A stretch of DNA of 52,042 bases from Desulfobacterales bacterium (GCA_022340885.1 JAJDND010000078.1:1-52042), one strand, 5' to 3'. Positions 23,981-35,061 are shown, counted from the first letter of the stretch. Numbers and translations: made by a program. The notes: generated by a model from the letters alone, not told the origin.

Positions 23981-25348
23981 TCACAGCGCTTCCAGCAGCA
24001 TTTCACCGACTTTCCAAACATCTCCGGCACCCAGTGTCAGGAGAATATCATTCGTGATCAGCGTTTTTTTCAAATAGGAAACCGCAGCATCCAGCCCGTC
24101 TTTATAAACAACGTCTTTGTGACCGTGATGCTGTATTTCCTCGAATAAGGCAATACTCTCCACCCCTTCGATCTTTCCTTCTCCGGCGGCATAAATGGGC
24201 AGAACCACCAGAAGGTCCGACTGATAAAATGCCCGGGTAAATTCTTCGAAAAGCGCCCGGGTGCGCGTATATCGATGGGGCTGAAACACCACCACAATCC
24301 GTCTGTCCGGCCAGCATTCCTTTGCGGCCTGGAGCGTTGCCTTGATTTCGGTGGGATGATGACCGTAATCGTCAACCACGGTAATGCCTTTCTTTTCTCC
24401 TTTAATTTCCAGCCGGCGTTGAACCCCTTCCGCGGTTTGAAGGGCCGATCTTATCACATCAAAGGAAATATCGAGCTCAAGGCCCACCGCGATACTGGCC
24501 AGCGCGTTGTAAACATTATGGATCCCCGGAAGATTCAAGGTAATCCTGCCCAACGTTGTTCCCACATGATCCACCGTGAAGGTGCTCCGTAATCCTTCAA
24601 AAACCACGTCTCTTGCTTTAAAATCCGCCTGGGTGCTCATCCCGTAAGTTGTAAAACGCTTTTTAATTCTCGGAATCAACGACTGGATCGGCTCATTGTC
24701 GAGACAAAGCACCGCCAGTCCATAAAATGGTATTTTGTCGATAAAGCTCAGAAAAACGTCCTTGATATGATCCAGATCGCGATAAAAATCGAGATGCTCT
24801 CGATCGATATTCGTGACCACGGCAATGGTCGGAGATATTTTCAAAAAAGAACCGTCGCTTTCATCGGCTTCGGCCACGATGAAATCTCCTTCGCCCAAAA
24901 GGGCATTGGAACCGATGCTTTTGAGTTTGCCGCCGATCACCACAGTGGGATCAAGCCCTCCTTTCCCCAGCACCGCCGCCACAATCGAAGTGGTGGAGGT
25001 TTTGCCGTGAGCGCCGGCAATGGCCACGCTGTACTTTAAACGCATCAGCTCTGCCAGCATCTCCGCCCTTGGAATAACGGGGATTGACGCCCTATGGGCC
25101 GCGACAACCTCGGGATTTTCTGCGCCGACGGCCGACGATACGACAACGACGTCGGCCTTTTGGATCTGTTCTTCACAATGGCCTTTGAATATGCTGCCGC
25201 CGAGGCTCTCAAGGCGACCGGTAATATCCGAAAGACTGATGTCGGAGCCGGACACTTTATACCCGAGATTGAGCAAAAGCTCGGCGATCCCGCTCATTCC
25301 GATGCCGCCGATCCCCACAAAGTGAATATGGTATTTTTTTAGAAACAT
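23981..25348 (-). CDS. murC: UDP-N-acetylmuramate--L-alanine ligase MurC
   Basis: MurC adds L-Ala to UDP-MurNAc, the first amino acid of the peptidoglycan stem. The 455-aa protein shows the N-terminal UDP-binding loop [17 protein letters not shown], the ATP P-loop [16 protein letters not shown], the Mur ligase signature EADESDGSF and [10 protein letters not shown], and the C-terminal [15 protein letters not shown] and FQPHRYTRT motifs. Length is normal for the family. It lies 20 nt downstream of murG in the same transcript. Confidence 0.97.
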   Translation of the reverse strand: MFLKKYHIHFVGIGGIGMSGIAELLLNLGYKVSGSDISLSDITGRLESLGGSIFKGHCEEQIQKADVVVVSSAVGAENPEVVAAHRASIPVIPRAEMLAELMRLKYSVAIAGAHGKTSTTSIVAAVLGKGGLDPTVVIGGKLKSIGSNALLGEGDFIVAEADESDGSFLKISPTIAVVTNIDREHLDFYRDLDHIKDVFLSFIDKIPFYGLAVLCLDNEPIQSLIPRIKKRFTTYGMSTQADFKARDVVFEGLRSTFTVDHVGTTLGRITLNLPGIHNVYNALASIAVGLELDISFDVIRSALQTAEGVQRRLEIKGEKKGITVVDDYGHHPTEIKATLQAAKECWPDRRIVVVFQPHRYTRTRALFEEFTRAFYQSDLLVVLPIYAAGEGKIEGVESIALFEEIQHHGHKDVVYKDGLDAAVSYLKKTLITNDILLTLGAGDVWKVGEMLLEAL

Positions 25349-25368
25349 AAGTACTTCACACCTGGTAA

Positions 25369-26490
25369 TTAAGAAATCAATTCATAACAATCATCCACGA
25401 TTACGGCCGCCGCATCGACACGTCCGAACATTTTGCACCGGGCCCCCATTTGTCTCAAAGCTTCCGGATGCCGAGCATAATAATTGATCCGCTGCGCCAG
25501 GATCTTGGCGCTGAGATCTTTTTCCTCAATCATCTCGGCAGCGCCCGTACTTACCAGCGCCCGGGCGTTCATTACCTGATGGTTATCTGCTGCAAAAGGA
25601 AACGGTATAAAAATAACCCCTTTCCCCAGGGCTGAAATTTCCGCCACAGTGGTGGCGCCGGCCCGGCAGATAATGAGATCAGCTTTTTGATACTGTCGTT
25701 CCATGTCTTTGAAAAATGCTTTCACATCGCTTGCCATGCCGTATTCTTCATATTTCTGTTTGACCTGCGCCTCGTCCTGGACACCGGTCTGATGCGCAAT
25801 GAAAATCTCATCTTTGTTATCCAAATGCTCAAGCGCTTCCAAAATCGTTATATTTATCCGATGCGCCCCCTGGCTTCCGCCCAGTATCATGATCGAAAAA
25901 ACGTTTTCCGTCCGCGATGCCTGAACCCCGGTGCTGTGCTGCTGTTTTGCGCATTCAACGATCTCTTTTCTTACAGGATCGCCGGTAAGCCGCATTTTTT
26001 CACTTGCCCCATCGAATTTCGTTTCCGGAAACGAAACATATATTCGATTCGCAAACCGAAACAGCATCCGGTTTGTGATCCCCGGGAGAATATTTTGCTC
26101 ATGCAAAACAATCTTTATCCGCAAAAGCCATGCGCCGATCACCAGTGGTCCTGCAGAGTACCCGCCGACGCCCATCACCAGATGCGGTTTGAAAGATCTT
26201 AGGATTGACACGGATTGCATGACCCCTATGGGTATTTTTAACATCGCAACGAGTTGATTTTTAATTCCCCGTCCCTTGAACCCTTCTGAGGTAATGCGTT
26301 TGTGGGCAAATCCTTTTTCAGATACCGTCGAAACCTCGAACGGTCTCCCCGGGCCCACAAACAAAATACTGTTTTCAGGGTCTCTGGCACAAAATTCCTC
26401 GGCAACGGCAATCCCCGGAAAAAGATGACCGCCGGTCCCGCCGCCGGCAATGACAACCCGCAATATATGCCTGTCTGATCTCGTGTTCAT
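25369..26490 (-). CDS. murG: Lipid II synthase MurG (GlcNAc transferase)
   Basis: MurG transfers GlcNAc from UDP-GlcNAc to lipid I on the inner face of the membrane. The 373-aa GT-B protein has the first glycine loop [19 protein letters not shown], the membrane-associating patch around [15 protein letters not shown], the second glycine loop [15 protein letters not shown] and the donor-binding [19 protein letters not shown] with FPFAADNHQ. All expected conserved residues are present. It lies 36 nt after ftsW. Confidence 0.97.
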   Translation of the reverse strand: MNTRSDRHILRVVIAGGGTGGHLFPGIAVAEEFCARDPENSILFVGPGRPFEVSTVSEKGFAHKRITSEGFKGRGIKNQLVAMLKIPIGVMQSVSILRSFKPHLVMGVGGYSAGPLVIGAWLLRIKIVLHEQNILPGITNRMLFRFANRIYVSFPETKFDGASEKMRLTGDPVRKEIVECAKQQHSTGVQASRTENVFSIMILGGSQGAHRINITILEALEHLDNKDEIFIAHQTGVQDEAQVKQKYEEYGMASDVKAFFKDMERQYQKADLIICRAGATTVAEISALGKGVIFIPFPFAADNHQVMNARALVSTGAAEMIEEKDLSAKILAQRINYYARHPEALRQMGARCKMFGRVDAAAVIVDDCYELIS

Positions 26491-26526
26491 TTCAATATTT
26501 GATGAATTCGTTAAAAGTAGAAATCA

Positions 26527-27672
26527 TCAACGACCGGCTTTAACCATTTTCTTCACCCCGCTGATGTTCATGAGCACACCGATGGACGCCATGTTCATCA
26601 AAAGAGAGGTGCCGCCGTAGCTTAGAAAAGGCAGTGTCAGCCCTTTAGTGGGCAGAAGGCCCAACGCGACGCCCATGTTGATGCATATCTGGAGGCCCAT
26701 TGCCGTGGTGAGCCCGACGGCCACAAATGATCCAAAGGCATCCGGGCTGTTTCTGGCAATGGAGATGCCCCTCCACAAGATCAGGGTATACAATCCCAAA
26801 ATAACCAGTACCCCTATGAGACCCAATTCTTCTCCGATGACCGAAAAAATGAAATCGGTGTGAGGTTCTGGAAGATAGAACAGTTTCTGATACCCCTTCC
26901 CGATGCCGGCGCCCCATATTCCCCCGGTGCCGAAGGCCAATAGAGAGTGAACCACCTGGTACCCTTTGTCCCCCGAATATTGCCATGGATTCATAAAGGA
27001 CATGATGCGATGGATGCGATAATCGGCACCGGCCATCATATAATAGGCGGCGGGAATCACTGCCACCATCGACCCCAACAAAAATGTTATTCGAACGCCG
27101 CCGACAAAGAGCATGATCCAAGTGATGGCCCCGAAAATCACCACGGAGCCGAAGTCGGGCTGGAGCATGATCAGTATGGCAAACAAACACAGGACCAATA
27201 CATGGGGCAAAAAACCGACACTAAACGCCTTGATCCGGTCCATTTTCCGGTTCATGGAATACGCGAGATAAATGACCAGGGCAAATCGCGCGAATTCAGA
27301 CGGTTGAAACGTAAAATCGTCGAATCGAAACCATCGTTTGGCGCCTCCCGCAGAATACCCGAAGCCGGAAATAAGGATGACCGTTAGAAACATGATCGCC
27401 AGAAAGAGCAGAGGATATGCCAAAGAGCGATATGCGCGATACGGAATATGACAACTGACGACCAGTACGATGATTCCCAACAGCGCAAAAATGGACTGCT
27501 TCTTTAAAAAATAATAGCTCGTACCGAATTTTTTCAGGGCCAGCGCCGAACTCGCACTGTAAACCATTACGATACCCACACCCACCAGGAACAACACCGG
27601 AAACAAAAGGGCAATGTCATATTGCATGGATTGTCCAAAAAAGGTTCGATGGTTTTGTTTATCCTCGGCCAT
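26527..27672 (-). CDS. ftsW: SEDS glycosyltransferase FtsW
   Basis: FtsW is the septal peptidoglycan polymerase that works with FtsI. The 381-aa protein has about ten membrane helices and the SEDS motifs: GIVMVYSASS at the N terminus, KRWFRFDDFTFQPSEFARFALVIYLAY with the catalytic-loop region, LLQPDFGSVV, GKGYQKLFYLPEPHTDFIFSVIGEELGL and LPTKGLTLPFLSYGGTSLL. It lies between murD and murG and overlaps the murD 3' end by 14 nt. Neighbouring ftsI is in the same cluster, as expected for the partner enzyme. Confidence 0.96.
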   Translation of the reverse strand: MAEDKQNHRTFFGQSMQYDIALLFPVLFLVGVGIVMVYSASSALALKKFGTSYYFLKKQSIFALLGIIVLVVSCHIPYRAYRSLAYPLLFLAIMFLTVILISGFGYSAGGAKRWFRFDDFTFQPSEFARFALVIYLAYSMNRKMDRIKAFSVGFLPHVLVLCLFAILIMLQPDFGSVVIFGAITWIMLFVGGVRITFLLGSMVAVIPAAYYMMAGADYRIHRIMSFMNPWQYSGDKGYQVVHSLLAFGTGGIWGAGIGKGYQKLFYLPEPHTDFIFSVIGEELGLIGVLVILGLYTLILWRGISIARNSPDAFGSFVAVGLTTAMGLQICINMGVALGLLPTKGLTLPFLSYGGTSLLMNMASIGVLMNISGVKKMVKAGR

Positions 27673-29134
27673 ACCCTGTATCCTGTTTCGATGATTTCGT
27701 TTTACGCCTTAATACAGTTTTTGCACCTGATGATCCGTCTCGCTTTTCCCGGGTAAAATTTTCAACGGCCCGGCAAAACGCATTCCCCCGCTGTGCATAA
27801 TTTTCGTACATGTCAAAGCTGGAACAACCCGGAGACAAGAGTACGATATCTCCGGACGCCGCAGAGCGGTACGCCGAATGAACGGCATCTTCCATTCCCG
27901 AAGCGACTTGAGCCCCCCCCGGGCATATGTCTTCGAGGGCCGATTTAATCGCCTGAGCGGATTCACCCATGACGATGAGCTTCTTGGCATGGCGAATTAC
28001 CGGTTCCCGCAAACGCTTATAGTCTCCGCCTTTGTCACGCCCGCCCATGATAAGAATCACCGGTGCGTCGAAAACATCAAGGGCTTTGGCCACCGCGTCG
28101 ATGTTCGTTCCTTTCGAATCATCGTAAAAATGAACCCCGTTGTAAATTTTGACAAATTCCAGACGATGGGAAAGCCCTTTGAAGTCGTTTAATACGGCCT
28201 GCACGCTTTCTATCCTTCCGCCGGCAGCCAGAGTCGCCAACGCCGCAGCCGCGGCATTTTCCATGTTGTGCCGTCCCAGCAGATTGACCTTTGACAAATC
28301 GAGAAACCCCTCGGGGTTTTCCTTTGTAAAGATTTCAATACCCGGCGTATGCTGCCCGTTACGCCTTTTGATTAGGGCATACTCTTTATATTTCCCGTCA
28401 ACATGCCCCTGTTCATAAAACGGCAGTACCCGAGCCCTGATGGTTCGGCTGACGGACAGAATATGGGGATCTGCACCGTTGATCACCGCGGTATCGGTTT
28501 CAGTCTGGTTTTCAAAAATTCGGCCCTTTGACCGGATATAGGCATCAAAATTCGCATATCGATCCAGGTGATCTTCGCTGATATTCAGAAGAACACTGAT
28601 CCGCGGTCTGAATGTTTCAATGGTGTCGAGTTGAAAACTGCTGACTTCCACTACGACAATGTCGGCTCTTTTTTCTCCTTGGGCATAATCGATCAGCGGG
28701 TTGCCGATATTTCCGCCCACGAAAACCTCGAATCCCGAGTTTTCAAGCATGCGTCCCAGGAGTTGCGTTGTTGTTGTCTTGCCGTTGGTGCCGGATACGG
28801 CGACAATCGGTTCCCGGATGTATCGACAAGCAAGTTCGAGCTCGCCCAGTATGGGAACACCTTTTTCTCTGGCCCTGTTAATGGGTGCGATGGTGTGGGG
28901 AACCCCCGGACTCAGGATAATAAGATCGGACTTTTCAAAGACTTCTACAGGATGTCGGCCCAGCTCCGTTTTAATTCCCATCTCCCGGATTTCCGGCAAA
29001 TAGGCGGCCAAGGCATCTTCTTTTGCCATATCGGTCACCGTTACGATGCCGCCCTTGTTTTTGGCAAATCGCGCCGCGGACATACCTGAAACGCCGAGAC
29101 CGACGATGAGAATATTTTTTTGATAAAGCCCCAT
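27659..29134 (-). CDS. murD: UDP-N-acetylmuramoylalanine--D-glutamate ligase MurD
   Basis: MurD adds D-Glu to UDP-MurNAc-L-Ala. The start is set at the ATG at 29134 (MGLYQKNILIVGLGVSGMS), 5 nt after the mraY stop; a longer frame from 29227 would overlap the mraY end. The protein is then 491 aa. The UDP loop is LIVGLGVSGMSAARFA, the P-loop is VAVSGTNGKTTTTQLLG, followed by NISEDHLDRY and HFYDDSKGTNIDAVAKAL, and the closing LLSPGCSSFDMYENYAQRG. The last about 30 residues (FTREKRDGSSGAKTVLRRK and onward) are a basic, probably disordered extension that overlaps the ftsW start. Confidence 0.95.
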   Translation of the reverse strand: MGLYQKNILIVGLGVSGMSAARFAKNKGGIVTVTDMAKEDALAAYLPEIREMGIKTELGRHPVEVFEKSDLIILSPGVPHTIAPINRAREKGVPILGELELACRYIREPIVAVSGTNGKTTTTQLLGRMLENSGFEVFVGGNIGNPLIDYAQGEKRADIVVVEVSSFQLDTIETFRPRISVLLNISEDHLDRYANFDAYIRSKGRIFENQTETDTAVINGADPHILSVSRTIRARVLPFYEQGHVDGKYKEYALIKRRNGQHTPGIEIFTKENPEGFLDLSKVNLLGRHNMENAAAAALATLAAGGRIESVQAVLNDFKGLSHRLEFVKIYNGVHFYDDSKGTNIDAVAKALDVFDAPVILIMGGRDKGGDYKRLREPVIRHAKKLIVMGESAQAIKSALEDICPGGAQVASGMEDAVHSAYRSAASGDIVLLSPGCSSFDMYENYAQRGNAFCRAVENFTREKRDGSSGAKTVLRRKTKSSKQDTGYGRG

Positions 29135-29139
29135 ATCTT

Positions 29140-30219
29140 TTATCTTAACTTCAAAGTACTCATGGCAATCAGGGCCAGCGCAATGGAAATGATCCAGAAC
29201 CGAACAATCACCTTGGGTTCCGGCCATCCTTTGAGTTCAAAGTGATGATGAAGAGGCGCCATTCGAAAAATTCTTCGGCCGCTGGTCATTTTAAAGAACC
29301 CCACCTGAAAAATCACTGACAGCGTTTCAATGACAAAGAGCCCGCCCACCAAAACCAAAAGGATCTCCTGTTTGGTGATGACCGCAACGGTGCCGATAGC
29401 CGCGCCCAGCGCCAGAGACCCGACATCTCCCATAAAAATTTGAGCGGGGTATGCATTGAACCATAAAAACCCCATACCCGCACCGGCCATGGCGCCGCAA
29501 AAAACAGCAATCTCCCCGCTTCCGGCCACATAATTGATCTGAAGATAATTGGCAATCTTAACGTGACCGGCCACATAGGCAAAAACCATGTACGTCGCGG
29601 ATGCAACAATAAACGGTCCGATGGCGAGACCGTCGAGGCCGTCGGTAATGTTGACGGCATTGGACGTTCCGATGATAACCAATGCGGCAAACAAAATATA
29701 TCCCCACCCGAAGTCCGGTGAAATATGTTTAAAAAAAGGTATAGTGATCCGTGTGGAAAAATCCGGGCTGATATAAACCAGCAGCCCGGTGATCAGCGCA
29801 AGGATCGTCTGAAGTAAAAATTTGTTTCTTGCCGTCAATCCCTTACTCTGCTTCTTGATCTGCATCAGATAATCATCAATAAAACCGATCCCGCCGAATC
29901 CGATGGTGACCAGCAGCACGATCCACACAAAATAATCGGTCAAGTTCGTCCAAAGCAGCGTGGAAACGACAATGGAAAAGAGAATCAACGTTCCGCCCAT
30001 GGTCGGTGTACCGGCTTTTTGAAGATGGGTTTGCGGACCGTCGTCTCTGACGTACTGGCCGACCTGCATGGTACTCATTTTTCGAATCACCCAGGGCCCC
30101 ATAAAAAAACAGATCAAAAATGCCGTCAGGCTGGCATAAATGGTACGGAAGGTAATGTACCGGAATACATTAAAAACCGACAGCGTCTGATGGAGCGGAT
30201 ATAGTAGATGATACAGCAT
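29140..30219 (-). CDS. mraY: Phospho-N-acetylmuramoyl-pentapeptide transferase MraY
   Basis: MraY makes lipid I by moving phospho-MurNAc-pentapeptide to undecaprenyl phosphate. The 359-aa protein has ten membrane helices and the family's catalytic elements: GTPTMGG near the N terminus, [17 protein letters not shown] (Asp pair), [16 protein letters not shown] and [11 protein letters not shown] with the metal-site histidines. Length is as in E. coli. It follows murEF after 25 nt and precedes murD. Confidence 0.97.
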   Translation of the reverse strand: MLYHLLYPLHQTLSVFNVFRYITFRTIYASLTAFLICFFMGPWVIRKMSTMQVGQYVRDDGPQTHLQKAGTPTMGGTLILFSIVVSTLLWTNLTDYFVWIVLLVTIGFGGIGFIDDYLMQIKKQSKGLTARNKFLLQTILALITGLLVYISPDFSTRITIPFFKHISPDFGWGYILFAALVIIGTSNAVNITDGLDGLAIGPFIVASATYMVFAYVAGHVKIANYLQINYVAGSGEIAVFCGAMAGAGMGFLWFNAYPAQIFMGDVGSLALGAAIGTVAVITKQEILLVLVGGLFVIETLSVIFQVGFFKMTSGRRIFRMAPLHHHFELKGWPEPKVIVRFWIISIALALIAMSTLKLR

Positions 30220-30244
30220 GCGTTATGTTAGTCCCAACGTCGTG

Positions 30245-33200
30245 TCATTGATTGCCGGCCCATGCCATGAGCCCTTCAACAACCATCTCCATGGCCATAC
30301 CTCTGGAGCCTTTCACCAGAACCCAGTCGCCGGCTTGGAGTCTTTTTGTGGCGACTTTCAGAATTTCTTCCCGTTTCCCTTTAAAAATCGTCTCGGAATC
30401 CATCCCTTCTTCCAGCGCACCTGCAACTACAGCATCGGCGAAGTTGCCGGTCACATAGAGGCCGGCGACATTCGACCCTGCGGCTACGGATCCGATCATT
30501 CGATGCAGATTCTCCGAATGATCACCCAGTTCAAGCATGTCGCCGATAATCAGAAATCCCCTGTTTTTTCCCCTTAAAGCGGTTAGCGTCCCTATGGCGG
30601 CCTGCATTGAACCCGGATTGGCATTGTATGTGTCGTCGATGATATGGATCCCTTTACGGGTCTTATGAATATTCATCCTTCCCGGAACCGGTTGGAAAGA
30701 TTCAAGACCTTCTTTGATCTCATCGGCTGAAAGACCCAAAACCCATCCTACGGAAGCAGCGGCCAAAGCATTGGACACCATAAACATAGCCGGTGATTGA
30801 AGACGGATTGAAACCGTTTCCCCGGGCAGCACCAGGTTGAAAGAGAGACCTTCGGCGTGTTGTCGTAAGGATTCGGCCGTGATGTCTGCCTTTTTGGAAA
30901 GACCGAAAAGCACTGTATATGTCAAACCAGTATCCGCCAGCTTCAGCAATCTCGGATCATCGGCATTCAAAACCGCCGTACCGTCCGGCTTGATTGTTGC
31001 CAAAAGTTCGCCTTTGGCCTTCAGGACCGCATCCACGGAGCCCAATCCTTCAAGATGGGCAGGGCCGATATTGGTAATCATCCCGACATCCGGCAAACAG
31101 ATCTCACCCAGCCGTTCAATCTCCCCCGGCCGATTCATTCCCAACTCCACCACTGCCCACTGATGCACGCTTCTCAGGTTAAGCAGCGTCAGGGGAAGTC
31201 CGATGTCGTTGTTGAGATTCCCCTGGGTCGATAAGGTACAAAAACGGCGGGAAACAACGGCCGACGTCATTTTTCGGGTAGTGGTCTTTCCGTTCGAGCC
31301 GGTGATCGCAACGACGGAGACCGGAATGCGTCTTCGGTGAAAAGCCGCCAGATCACCCAGTGCCCGGCGGGTGTCGCCGACAGTGATGCAAACCATACCT
31401 TTGTTCCTAACTTCCGATGCAGGGAGCATATTGAGTTTTTTTTGATCGACGACACACCCGGCGATGCCTTTTTCGATGACGCCGCCGATAAAACGGTGGC
31501 CGTCATGAACCTCCCCCTGAAGGGCAAGAAAGAGGTTTTCCGCAGATATTTTTCGCGAATCGATGGAGATCCCGGTAAACATCCGGTCCAAGCTTCCGCA
31601 AAACAGTTTCCCTCCGGTAGCTTCCACGATGTCAGCTGTTTTCCACGGCACCCGGTTTTGGTTTGATGGTTCAGAATCGCCCGGCAACACTTGTGAATCG
31701 GGAACTGTTTGACATCCCGTACTTTGAGAATCCAGCACTGACAGGGCGCTTTTCGCTTCTTTTCTGTCGTCAAAGGCGACGGTTTTATTGCCGATGATCT
31801 GGTAGGGTTCGTTTCCTTTGCCGGCGATCAGAATCGCATCATTTTCTTTGGAAACCTTGACGGCAAGCAAGATGGCCTTTCTTCGATCCGGCTCGACCAC
31901 ATATCCTTTGAAAAAATCCTGATCAAGATTTGACGGCGTAAACCTCTGGGACATTGATTTTTTTGTACCTCCCATGATCTGATCGATGATCGCCTCCGGG
32001 GGTTCGGTTCTCGGATTATCCGAGGTGATCACAGCAAGGTCGGAAAGTCTTCCGGCGACCTCTCCCATTCGGGGCCGTTTTGCCTTGTCCCGGTCGCCGC
32101 CGCAGCCGAACACGCAGATGATGCGCCCCGGCGCCGAAGTGCGCAGCGATAAAAGCACTTTTTCGAGGGCATCCGGTGTATGGGCATAGTCAACATATAC
32201 AAACCGTCCGTAATCATTTAAAACAGATTCAAGACGCCCAGGGACGGCGTCGACCGATTCTATGGCATCCTTGATGATGTTTACCGAAAGCCCGAGGGCC
32301 ACACCCGCGCCGGTCGCGCAGAGAATGTTCTCGAGATTATGCCGTCCCACCAAAGGGGAAGTAAACTCGAATGCGCCGCCAGGGGTGGAAATTTCACCGG
32401 CAATACCGTTTAAATCGTTTTTGAATTGACCGGGATGGATCGGGTTATTGCCCGAAAAGCCCACAGAAAGTACACACCTTCGGCCAAAACCGGATGTTAA
32501 GATCCGGATGAGTTCTTTTCCTTTTCTGTCATTATCATTGATCACGAAAAGCGTCCGGTCCTCTACGGCTTTGAAATTTGCGGCTTCCGTAAAAAGCCGC
32601 TTTTTACAGTCCCAGTATTCATCCATGGTGTGATGATAATCCAGATGATCCTGGGTCAGATTGGTAAATATCGCGAGATCGAATTTACAGCGATGAACTC
32701 TGAAGAGATCGAGGGCATGGGAAGAAACCTCCATGACCACATGAGTCACGCCGTTATCCAGCATTTCAGCTAATATTTTCTGAAGATCATAAGATTCGGG
32801 CGTTGTCATGGGATTTTGAAATGTCTTGCCGGCATATCTGTAATTTAACGTTCCGATGACCCCTGCTTGAAATCCTGCCTGACTGAACATGCGTTCAATC
32901 AAAAATGCGGTCGTGGTTTTGCCGTTGGTGCCGGTGATTCCGATGAGAAAAAGCTTTTCAGATGGAAGGTTAAAAAATTCGGCGGAAATGGATGCCAGGG
33001 CTTTACGGGTATTTTCTACTTCGATAATGATGGATCCGCTCTTAACGGGTTTCTGCACAACGATGGCGGATGCACCCCTTTTAATCGCCTCATCGATAAA
33101 GTCATGACCATCTGCGGCAAGTCCCTTAACGGCGACAAAGAGGCCGCCGCGTTGAACTTCCTGAGCCCTGTAATGGATGGAGCTGATCTCCGGATCCGGC

Positions 33201-33331
33201 GAAACCGAAACCTCATCCCCGGAACCGGAAGGCACGGCACCTTTATGCTCCGGAACAGGACCGCACGACGACGATTCTATGCCGTAACATGTTTTGGGGC
33301 TGACGCTTTTTAATACATCTGAAAGCTGCAT
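30245..33331 (-). CDS. murEF: Fused MurE-MurF ligase (meso-DAP and D-Ala-D-Ala adding)
   Basis: One uninterrupted 1028-aa frame contains two Mur ligases. The MurE part (1 to about 533) has the P-loop GITGTNGKTTTAF (131-143), THVVMEVSSHALDL, NLTQDHLDYH and VDYAHTPDALEKVL. Its amino acid motif DNPR (438-441) indicates meso-diaminopimelate as substrate. A Ser/Pro/Gln-rich linker covers about 534-562. The MurF part (563-1028) has VVAITGSNGKTTTRKM (around 674-689), VELGMNRPGEIERL and IDDTYNANPGSMQAAI. The fusion would add the third amino acid and then D-Ala-D-Ala in one polypeptide. There is no frameshift-like break or internal start with a strong ribosome site at the junction. Confidence 0.96.
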   Translation of the reverse strand: MQLSDVLKSVSPKTCYGIESSSCGPVPEHKGAVPSGSGDEVSVSPDPEISSIHYRAQEVQRGGLFVAVKGLAADGHDFIDEAIKRGASAIVVQKPVKSGSIIIEVENTRKALASISAEFFNLPSEKLFLIGITGTNGKTTTAFLIERMFSQAGFQAGVIGTLNYRYAGKTFQNPMTTPESYDLQKILAEMLDNGVTHVVMEVSSHALDLFRVHRCKFDLAIFTNLTQDHLDYHHTMDEYWDCKKRLFTEAANFKAVEDRTLFVINDNDRKGKELIRILTSGFGRRCVLSVGFSGNNPIHPGQFKNDLNGIAGEISTPGGAFEFTSPLVGRHNLENILCATGAGVALGLSVNIIKDAIESVDAVPGRLESVLNDYGRFVYVDYAHTPDALEKVLLSLRTSAPGRIICVFGCGGDRDKAKRPRMGEVAGRLSDLAVITSDNPRTEPPEAIIDQIMGGTKKSMSQRFTPSNLDQDFFKGYVVEPDRRKAILLAVKVSKENDAILIAGKGNEPYQIIGNKTVAFDDRKEAKSALSVLDSQSTGCQTVPDSQVLPGDSEPSNQNRVPWKTADIVEATGGKLFCGSLDRMFTGISIDSRKISAENLFLALQGEVHDGHRFIGGVIEKGIAGCVVDQKKLNMLPASEVRNKGMVCITVGDTRRALGDLAAFHRRRIPVSVVAITGSNGKTTTRKMTSAVVSRRFCTLSTQGNLNNDIGLPLTLLNLRSVHQWAVVELGMNRPGEIERLGEICLPDVGMITNIGPAHLEGLGSVDAVLKAKGELLATIKPDGTAVLNADDPRLLKLADTGLTYTVLFGLSKKADITAESLRQHAEGLSFNLVLPGETVSIRLQSPAMFMVSNALAAASVGWVLGLSADEIKEGLESFQPVPGRMNIHKTRKGIHIIDDTYNANPGSMQAAIGTLTALRGKNRGFLIIGDMLELGDHSENLHRMIGSVAAGSNVAGLYVTGNFADAVVAGALEEGMDSETIFKGKREEILKVATKRLQAGDWVLVKGSRGMAMEMVVEGLMAWAGNQ

Positions 33332-33339
33332 CCTTGTGC

Positions 33340-35049
33340 CTACCTCCTAAACGAGACCATCAAGTTGCCGGCCGGCTTTTTTGGGGAAATATTCATATAA
33401 TCCAGTGTCTTCTGGGCAATCGTCTTAAATGCCGGCGCAGCAACGGCACTCCCGAAATGCTCTTTCTGCGGTTCATCGACAACCACGAGGACAGCAATTT
33501 TCGGTGCCGCGACAGGGGCAAACCCGACAAAAGAAGCGATAAATTTTTCATTTGAATATCTTCCGTTTTCGTCGATCTTTTGAGCGGTCCCGGTTTTGCC
33601 GCAAACGGAATATCCGTCAAGGGCGGCATTGACGCCGGTCCCTCCTTCGGTAATGACCGTTTTCATGATCCGGGTTAAAGTCCCGGCGGTCTTTTCCGAA
33701 ATAACCCTTCTGACGATTTTCGGTGCAAAGCTTTTGATCAGCCGTCCATGATAGTCGGTAACTGCCTGAACCGCATAGGGTTTCATAAGAATCCCTTTAT
33801 TGGCGACTGCGGATATTGCCGTGATGAGCTGCAAGGCCGACACGGAAATGCCCTGCCCGAAAGATATGGTGCCGGCGTCAACGGTTGTCCAACGTTGATA
33901 CGGCGACAGGCTCCCGGCGGTTTCACCCGGGCAGTCGATGCCGGTCTTTTCCCCGAATCCGAACTTTCTCAATGTGTCGAACAGGTATTTCGGACCTGTA
34001 ACGGCGCTGAATTTGACGGTGCCGATATTGCTCGAATATTTGATGATCTGCTGCAAAGACAGCCAGCCGTGTTCGTGGGAATCGTGGATGATATGATTCC
34101 CTATCCTGTAGGCACCGTTTTCACAGTAAAAGATGCTGCTGGATGAACAACTGCCGGATTCTACGGCTGCCGCCGCACTGAAAATCTTCATGGTCGATCC
34201 CGGCTCATAGGGATCGGTGATAATCCGGTTTCGCCAGACCTTCCGGTTATAACCGTTTAATGCATTGGGATTGAACATGGGGACCTGCGCCATTGCCAGC
34301 AGGGCGCCGGTCCTTGGATCCATGACAACGGCCATACCCGATTTTGCCGAAAATGCGTTTACGCTCTCCGCCAGTGCTTTTTCAGCGATATACTGGATGG
34401 TGCTGTCAATGGTGAGAACAAGATTTTTCCCGCTGGTCGCCGAACCTGCCGGGCTTTCAGCTTCAAACCTTCTTCCGCGAGCATCTCTTAACACCTTGTA
34501 TTCAACCACCGAACCGCTGAGAATGTCGTTATAATAGAATTCGAGGCCTTCCAGACCATGATCGTCGATATCGGTAAATCCGATAAGCTGGGCGGCAAGT
34601 GTCTTGTTGGGGTAAAAACGTTTATGTTCGGGTATAAAGTCAAGTCCGCTGATATCAAGCTTTTTGACGGCTTCCGCTTCTTTGGGCGTCACCTTTCGCT
34701 TGATCCAGACAAACTTCCTTTTAGGATATAATTTTTTAGCCAGCACCTTTCGATTCATTCTAAGAATTTTTGAAAGCGATCTGGCGACTATTTTCGGACT
34801 CTCTATTTGTTTCGGATGAGCGGCAATGGACTCGACATCAATGCTGACGGCCATTTCTCTGAGATTCCTGTCGAAAATGGTTCCGCGTTTCCCTGCTGAT
34901 TTGTAAGATATCTCGTATTGATCGGCGGCTTTCTGGGACAACCAAGAGCCTCGAAATACCTGGACGTACGTGTCCTTGATCCCGATGGCGATAAAAAAGA
35001 TGGTAAAAATACCGCCGATGATCATTACGCGTAATCTAATTTGTTTCAT
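33340..35049 (-). CDS. ftsI: Septal transpeptidase FtsI (penicillin-binding protein, class B)
   Basis: FtsI cross-links septal peptidoglycan. The 569-aa protein has a short cytoplasmic tail and one membrane helix (about residues 7-24). The pedestal domain follows (GKRGTIFDRNLREMAVS; GLEGLEFYYNDILSG), then the transpeptidase domain with SxxK in EPGSTMKIF (Ser285, Lys288), the SxN motif SSN (339-341) and KTG in CGKTGTAQK (485-487). No PASTA domains follow the transpeptidase domain. It lies between ftsL and murEF with 12- and 8-nt gaps. Confidence 0.96.
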   Translation of the reverse strand: MKQIRLRVMIIGGIFTIFFIAIGIKDTYVQVFRGSWLSQKAADQYEISYKSAGKRGTIFDRNLREMAVSIDVESIAAHPKQIESPKIVARSLSKILRMNRKVLAKKLYPKRKFVWIKRKVTPKEAEAVKKLDISGLDFIPEHKRFYPNKTLAAQLIGFTDIDDHGLEGLEFYYNDILSGSVVEYKVLRDARGRRFEAESPAGSATSGKNLVLTIDSTIQYIAEKALAESVNAFSAKSGMAVVMDPRTGALLAMAQVPMFNPNALNGYNRKVWRNRIITDPYEPGSTMKIFSAAAAVESGSCSSSSIFYCENGAYRIGNHIIHDSHEHGWLSLQQIIKYSSNIGTVKFSAVTGPKYLFDTLRKFGFGEKTGIDCPGETAGSLSPYQRWTTVDAGTISFGQGISVSALQLITAISAVANKGILMKPYAVQAVTDYHGRLIKSFAPKIVRRVISEKTAGTLTRIMKTVITEGGTGVNAALDGYSVCGKTGTAQKIDENGRYSNEKFIASFVGFAPVAAPKIAVLVVVDEPQKEHFGSAVAAPAFKTIAQKTLDYMNISPKKPAGNLMVSFRR

Positions 35050-35061
35050 ATCAAACCGTCA

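Noticed and set aside
29135-29227. Longer murD start 31 codons upstream
   Set aside because: It would overlap the conserved end of mraY and adds residues unlike any MurD; the ATG at 29134 gives the standard N terminus.
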